Below are positions 58,102 through 64,000 of a stretch of DNA of 64,000 bases, piece by piece. The DNA is taken from positions 2,666,001 through 2,730,000 of the forward strand of contig CM032125.1 in assembly GCA_018894105.1 (NCBI GenBank), given 5' to 3'. Source of the DNA: Jacaranda mimosifolia. Its lineage: Eukaryota; Streptophyta; Magnoliopsida; Lamiales; Bignoniaceae. A program made the translations under genes and the position numbers. Within the stretch, counting starts at the first letter, position 1. Every line of letters begins with the position of its first letter. Below the pieces are notes generated by a model, which had not been told where the DNA came from, made no database searches, and worked only from the letters and a program-made list of their open reading frames with translations.

Positions 58102-59065
58102 ATGACGTCACCAGAACTAGCCCCAATGTATTCCTTTAACCAAGAAAGTCAGGAAGAGGACACCTTAGATCGGAGACGTCCAATAAGCGTTGAGGAAGAA
58201 ACACGAGGTCCACAAGTACAATCAACAATAAGGAGAGAAGTTTTAGAGCAGATAAATGTAATATGGCAGCAATTCCAACAATTGCACCAGCAACAAGTTC
58301 AGATTGATAAGCCAAAGAAAGACGAGGAACCTCCCAAGTTTGGGAATTTACCGCACCTTCTTAAGTTTTATCCTCTAATATTTATAGGTGAATCGAATCA
58401 CCAGAAAGTAGGGAGATTGATGATATTTTTCAGATGTTAGGTTACCCAAAAGACCTCAAACTTAGATTTGATACCTATCTATTGAAAGGAGCTGCAGGTT
58501 AGTGGTGGACTTTAGTAAGCCAACGATAGGAACATAAGAAGGTACCTTGTACCTGGGACAATTTTGTGTGGGAATTTATGGATAGATATATATACCACAA
58601 GAAGTAAAGGATGCCCGAAAACAAGAATTTAAAGGTCTTGCCCAAGTAGATATGATAGTGTGGCAATATGAGGCCAGATTTAGTAGGTTGATTAGGTATG
58701 TCCCACACATATTGAGAAATGAGGGGTATAGAACCAAGAAATTTATTAAGGGATTAAGATCTGAGATACGATGAACCCTCATACCTTATGAGCAATCTAA
58801 CTTTGAAGAAGCCTTAAGGAGGGCCTTGCAGGTAGAACAAGAACCTCTTGAGGTACATATAGATGGAGGAATCTAACTGTTGGAAAAGGCTAGGAAAGCT
58901 ACCACCTAGTGGTTAAGATCACACCAATAACAAACAATCAAAGTTACAAATTGGGGGTCTCAACCAGCAAGTTTATCGGATTGGTGAAGCCACATGTCCA
59001 ACACATAAAGTGTGTGGATATTGTGGAAAACTAGGACATGAAAAATCAGGATGCTGGAGAAAGTA
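58102..59065 (+). pseudogene. Gypsy gag with CCHC zinc knuckle, broken
   Basis: Opens M-T-S-P-E-L-A-P at 58102 with a glutamine-rich segment (Q-Q-F-Q-Q-L-H-Q-Q-Q) and P-P-K-F. A frameshift occurs near 58385. The capsid-like region follows in another frame (Y-L-L-K-G-A-A near 58485, with an in-frame TAG, then T-W-D-N-F near 58555). It continues as K-F-I-K-G-L-R and A-L-R-R-A-L-Q-V-E-Q-E-P to a CCHC knuckle at 59013-59054 (C-G-Y-C-G-K-L-G-H-E-K-S-G-C), then a stop. Gag forms the virus-like particle in which reverse transcription takes place. At least five stops or shifts make it inactive. Confidence 0.85.
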
Positions 59066-59927
59066 GGGTAGAAGTTGATCCCTCTGAGACAGAGACAGTA
59101 ATCAATTGGAAGGGACCGAAAACGTGATAGAAGTATTTAGTTTTCTGTGTCTTGTCGGCTGTTGACAAAGACTTATGCAGCACTTGTCTAAATAGCTGAC
59201 TCATTGACTAAAGTAACTCAGTAAGGTCAATAATTTGACTAAAATGAGGATATGAACATAAGACAGCGTGATGGATTGAAATTTTAGATGATTGTTACTC
59301 TTCCATCACCTATCACCTGAAAAGGCAAATGTAGTGGCAATGCCTCAAATTGAAAGGCAAGAATGGTTCACTTACTGGAAACAGAAGCATCAGAAAGCCT
59401 AAGAATAGGTGTTATGTTGAAATCGAAGGAAAGTCTGGAGAGTATGAATGCAAAACCGATATTCAAGGTATTCTTCTGTTCCGCAAGAAAACATGTGTGA
59501 CAGAAGAAAGGGAATGAAGGACCTTAAGTATTGAAATAACATGTGATGATTTGCGTAAGGCTTACTCAATTACCAATAGCATAAAGCAATTAGAGATGTC
59601 ATGGAATCACCAAGGAGGCTTAAAATTTTAGAAAAATTAGTTGGTGATAGAGGGGAATGGAACCATGAATCATGGGATTATTGGTTAATTCTAAAGATAT
59701 AAGGCGGCACCACGTGCCTCGGTAAAATGAATGGGTTGGAGAGAATCAGAAAAAGGAGATTTCTAATATTTTAGCATGATAAATATCACTCAGGAATTGA
59801 GGAAGTATATATCCTGATGATAGGAGAAATTCATATATGATTGGGGCAACAAGGAAATAAGAGTATTATAGGTGCTAATATTGATCAAAATTCAGTTAAT
59901 CTAAGGTAAGAATCTGGGGACAGATTC

Positions 59928-59944
59928 TTTTAAGAGGGGGAGAT
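59928..59944 (+). promoter_or_regulatory. Polypurine tract of the gypsy element
   Basis: ttttaagagggggagat lies immediately before the TG of the 3' LTR. The same tract precedes LTR copy A (about 26002-26018). It primes plus-strand DNA synthesis in LTR retrotransposons. Confidence 0.9.
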
Positions 59945-62944
59945 TGTAACGACCCCAAAATTTTATATATTTGTTAAATTATTATTATTTGTTTTATCAG
60001 TTAATTTTAGTTATTCGATTAGAATTTTGAATTATTTAATCGTGATAAAAATTATATAAGATTCAATTGATATTTTTATAATATTTTTAGATCGAAAATG
60101 CATTTTATTCATTTTGGGAACTAAATTGAAAGAATTCTAAATTATTAAAAAAAAAAATTAAATGATGAGAATAGTAGCCGGCCATGCTTGCTCCATGCAT
60201 CATGTCAAGTCAAAATTAATGCAATTTTGACTTCAATTCTCTCTCTTCCTTTTTCTTCATTTTTTTTCTTCCTTTTTCTTCTCATCTTCTTCATTCACCC
60301 GCCACCTTCTTCCTCCATTTCAACCAAGCCAAAAGCTTCACCACTAAGTCTCCATCTCTTCATCACACCTAACCACCACCCCAACTCATTTCCCCACACC
60401 ACCGAGACCTCATCTCCACCATCAACGGCGGCGGTAGCTCACCGAAGGCGCGGCGGACAGAGATAGACCGAAAGTAGGAGCAAGTGGGTCTCTAAGATTC
60501 GGGCGTCAAACTGAGCAAAGGAGGAGTGTTTTAGCTAGCCCTAGACGAGGAGAACACCGTGGTGTAGTTGCATGGCAAAGATACGCGGTGGAAATGACGA
60601 AAATAGGCGGCGAAGCTATTGATCGTGACCACTTCGGGCTGCGTTTTGACGAGGTTCCTGACGTTCAAATCAAAAACCGAGGGTACCATTGGAAATCTCT
60701 CGGCGAGAGGATTCTACCGGTGGTTCTATCTCAATTTTCCGGCGACGGTGACCGGCAGCGACCGGCGACCGGCGGCGGCGACGAGTAAGCAGTTTTTTTC
60801 TGCTCGTTCCAAAGGTCGTGACGGTATAATCCATTTTTGAATCGGGGCTTTAGTTAGTGAGTTATGAATTTTGCTAGGTTTTAATAATTATATTTTTATG
60901 TATATATACATATATTCATGCAAGGTATATGTATGAGTTAGGGTGATAAGTGATTTAATTATGGATTTTAGGTTGTGTTATTATATTATTATGTATTATA
61001 TATATGTATATGAATTTTTAGATTTTGATTTCATATTAATAATTTTGGATATAATTGTTAGATTAAGCATGAAATATTATGTAGTTGGAAGTTGAATTGA
61101 GTTATATAAGATTTTGTAAGATTTAATTAGTGACAATTGGTGGGTTTGAGCTAATTATAGATTATTACAAAATAGGATTTTAAGATTTTAAATCTTAAAT
61201 TGTTAATAGTTGGTAAGATTAAATTAGTTTGTTTGATTTATATAAATTTGAACTTAAATAAGATTTATTTGGTTAATGTTAGAATTTTGGGATTTTAAAT
61301 AATTGATGGATTAAGCGGCATTTGACTAAGAATAACTAAATGATAGTAATTGTACTATTGTTATGAATTTGGAATGACATGCCGAGGATGATTACGTATT
61401 TTAGAATTAGTTGTTGCTTCAGTACTAGATTTGTTAAGGAATCAAGATTAATTGGGAAATAATTGGTTTTATTGAACTATTTGGCATAGTCTAATTAGGA
61501 TAATGTTGTGATATATTTCTAAAAGATTGCTAGAATTGAATAGGAAAGTGACTTTGAAAGTACTCTGTTGATTAGGTGTTGAAGGAGTGGATCCTGTTGA
61601 TTAGTAGATCATGATCAGTGGTTATTCTACTGAAACTATAAGAGGTGAGGATCTATCCCTCTTGGTACTCGTTATACCTATGAGGTTCTGCCAATTTGGC
61701 ACCCTATTGAGCTATCTGTTATTGAAATTAACCCCTATGTGGGTTTACTGTTTCTGTATGTTACTCAGAACCGTGTTTGGATTCTGTTTGTTATTTGATT
61801 ATGTTCTGAATACCCCTATGTGGGTTATATCTGTTTTGTATCCATTTCTGTCTGTTCTAGCGCCCAGAATTATGTCTGTTATCTGTTTTGATCTGATTTG
61901 TATCTGTTGCCTTGTCAGCATTTCTGTTATCTGATCTGTATTTTAGCCATGTTGGCATATCTGTATCTGTTATTGTTATATGTTACCTAATAGGCATTGT
62001 TTCTGTCTGCTATGATCTGTTCTGTTTGAAACCGGCAATGTGCTAGGGACTTTCCCCTGGGCACCTGCATAAGAGGTAATTATTTTAATTGTATGGTGAT
62101 TATGAGGCCAAGGGCCGATCCAGGCAATATGTTTGGTTATATAAGGCACGCTTGGGACTTTCCCCTCGGTGTCGGCGGTACGCTAGGGACTTCCCCTGGG
62201 TATCGATGGTGCGCTAGGGACTTTCCCCTGGGCATCGGCGGTGCGCTATACAGGTCGTATGGGCATCTGCCATATACCAAGCTGTTACGCTTAGGTGATA
62301 TGTTTGTCTAGTATAAGGTGAATCGGCAATGCACGTCTTAGACTATCCTTTGAGTGCATCTGCTTTGGGTTTGATTTGTCTGATTGTTTCTGTCTGTTTG
62401 ACATCTGATCTTGGAGCGATAAGGTAGGAGAGTTTCCTGTTTGCTTTTCAGTACTATCTGTTTATATATCTGTTTGATCTATTTGTTTGTATTATGATTT
62501 GTCGAGTCGAATCATCCTCGATAAATCCCTTCTGCATTCCTTACTAAGTCTTTGGACTTACCTCCCTACATTCTATGATATCAAACAGGGAGGAGATGGT
62601 TCGAGATGGATCGGGGAAGAAATGTATTTGATTTCATTTTGAAGATTGTACGGAACATAAGTTATGATGTATTGTATCGGGAAGGAAACCTTAGAGATGT
62701 TATGACATGTATGATTGTAATTATAAGGTTTTAATGTGTTATGCTGTAAGGTATTAATATTATGAAGTTCAGTAGGTGTTTATTTTGAAAATTTTGGTTT
62801 AGAATTGATTAATGAGATTGAATGTCATTTTAGAATATGTGTGAAATGAACTTATGGGCCTTTTGTTAGATTGCGACTCTGATATTTAAGATTGAATCTG
62901 TGTGGTGCCTTGACTGAGGTGTCGTCCTGAGGAGGGGTGCTACA
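59945..62944 (+). repeat. Gypsy-family 3' LTR, copy D
   Basis: 3,000 bp, TGTAACGACC to GGGGTGCTACA, directly after the polypurine tract and directly before cttat. It is nearly the same as copy A. It has three minisatellite units at 62148-62242. Confidence 0.93.
62148..62242 (+). repeat. 31-32 bp minisatellite inside the LTR
   Basis: Three head-to-tail units of acgctagggactttcccctg plus ggtatcggcggt-type ends, followed by a broken unit gcgctatac. One further unit stands alone about 110 bp upstream. Equivalent arrays lie at 28209-28303 (three), 41466-41592 (four) and 47665-47790 (four). Confidence 0.9.
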
Positions 62945-64000
62945 CTTATTGAATGGAAAGTGTGAAAGTGATAAATAATGGGATTAAAATCCAAATGGGC
63001 CTAACTTATGGAGCAAAAAATACAATTTGCCCTCGAATTTAACAGTGTTCATCAATATGATTAGTTAAGTCATGTAAAACTTGGCCTCGACAAGATCTGC
63101 CTCATCTTATGTCATTCCTAAAATAAAAAATTAGTTTGGTCCTTCAAAAATTTATTTGATAAAAATAAATTACATAAATATTTATATATTTCTATCTTAT
63201 TGCCTTCTAAGAAAGTTTTTAATGCGACATCATTATTTTAATTAAAAATAATTTATTTAAAAAGGCTAGTTAAAGAAATAAAATTTTAGTTGATTCTTTT
63301 TCACTGCTTCTAATAGTGCTATCGACTATATATTCTTTTCTCTTTTGACCCATTCTTTGAGTCTCAACTTAAATGAGTAAGGTTAAGAAATTTTCCTAGA
63401 TTTGCGATACATTATAAAAGCATCTTTTGCTATTAGTTTTCAAGAAAATAAAATGCAAAATGTAAGAATTTACCAAAATACATTTCAAATATATATTTAT
63501 AAATACAAAAATAAATTAATAACAAGTTGTAGACATATCAATTTTTGTCCAATTGAGAAGTGATACATGTAAAATAATACTTTAAATATTAATTTAAAAT
63601 TTTCTATTTAAATTTTGGTATATGTTAAATTTAATTTCAAAAGATAAATAGTTAATTTTAATTAATAATTTAGTATTTATTTTGTATTCAAATCAAGCAT
63701 TGACATGTGGCAAAGATGGAGTGTTTGCATCTATGGACCTATCAAATCAAAATATATTTGATATTAATATTATCTTTTGATGTTATATATTATCAAATCA
63801 AATATATCTGATATTATCTTTTGATATTTGATAGTATCTTATCAAAGAGATAACTATCAAAAAAATTCAAGTCAATCTGGAAGTCTTCTGTCAAGCAACT
63901 ATATAAAAGGGATAACCAAGGCTCATTCCACACACAACACAAATTCCAACAAGTGAAAGGAGCTTTGAAAGAGTCCAGTAATTCTCTCAATTAAATTCAA
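62945..64000. other. Post-LTR flank, right copy
   Basis: Counterpart of 29007-30063: target duplication cttat, a right-type TIR end at 62980-63033, then non-coding AT-rich DNA. A TATA-type motif ctatataaaaggg lies near 63898. The start of the 116-bp repeat seen in the left copy would follow just outside the window. Confidence 0.5.

Larger units (their letters stand above)
55963..62944 (+). mobile_element. Gypsy-type gag-only LTR retrotransposon, TSD-flanked
   Basis: Starts TGTAACGACCCCAAAATTTT and ends GGGGTGCTACA, with a perfect 5-bp target duplication cttat at 55958-55962 and 62945-62949. Parts: 5' LTR-like region (55963 to about 57170), a degraded primer-binding-site-like stretch near 57200 (ataatccgagcc, compare tggtatcagagc), gag (58102 to about 59065), a non-coding stretch, the polypurine tract (about 59928-59944) and a 3.0-kb 3' LTR. 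No protease, reverse transcriptase or integrase is seen, so movement would need proteins from another element. The first 79 bases of the two LTRs are identical, but after that the 5' LTR is unlike the 3' LTR. Confidence 0.85.
58703..64000 (+). repeat. Segmental duplication, right copy (cut by window edge)
   Basis: Same-orientation copy of 24776-30063, beginning mid-gag at tcccacacatattgagaaat and running past the LTR into about 1 kb of unique-looking flank. It continues to the last base of the window, so the right breakpoint is unknown. Small differences are scattered throughout (for example taaccg/tagggg-type single changes and a few indels). Confidence 0.9.

Noticed and set aside
58499..58782. 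Minus-strand frames opposite gag
   Set aside because: Shadow of the gag coding strand.

Overview
The window is AT-rich plant nuclear DNA with GT-AG introns, a plant HIPP gene, a CC-NB-ARC disease-resistance gene and dense layers of plant transposons. The NLR resembles the R1-type late-blight-resistance homologues common in asterids, so an asterid dicot (perhaps Lamiales) is my best guess. The lineage is inferred from protein resemblance only.

Host-like genes are few. A three-exon heavy-metal-associated isoprenylated protein gene (HIPP) lies at 1552-2219 (+). The last five recognisable exons of a CRT3-type calreticulin lie at 23626-24359 (+), with no 5' half. An NLR at 35057-36928 (+) has a complete NB-ARC but almost no LRR. 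A shorter, disrupted relative of the same gene lies at 33403-33603. Two related, unrecognised small minus-strand ORFs lie at 42407-42655 and 43940-44110.

Left third (1-24.8 kb): a TIR element at 241-847, a probable second one at 3311-4163, and a well-defined 1.67-kb CACTA element with a 3-bp target duplication at 5769-7437. Next come a decayed Ty1/copia pol (+, 9511-11912), an inverted L1-type LINE (-, 11913 to about 17062) split by a 1-kb TIR insertion, and a decayed Ty3/gypsy (-, 17590-20064).

The remainder is dominated by one Ty3/gypsy family with roughly 2.8-3.0 kb LTRs. It is present as a TSD-flanked element (55963-62944), a truncated copy (24776-29006) and two solo LTRs (39515-42292, 45691-48485). 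Its internal region holds gag with a CCHC knuckle and a polypurine tract but no recognisable pol, so it looks non-autonomous (TR-GAG-like).

A direct segmental duplication of at least 5.3 kb links 24776-30063 with 58703-64000. It carries shared inactivating mutations and shared flanking DNA, and it runs off the right edge. Other nested structures are a solo LTR inside a long-TIR Mutator-like element (49046-50906) and a solo LTR inside a second LINE remnant. Helitron-type 3' ends lie near 39276 and 52860.

I found no tRNA, rRNA or CRISPR array, and no convincing new multi-gene system. The most unusual items are the gag-only LTR family, the TSD-flanked element whose two LTRs disagree, and the tandem pair of unrecognised small ORFs.
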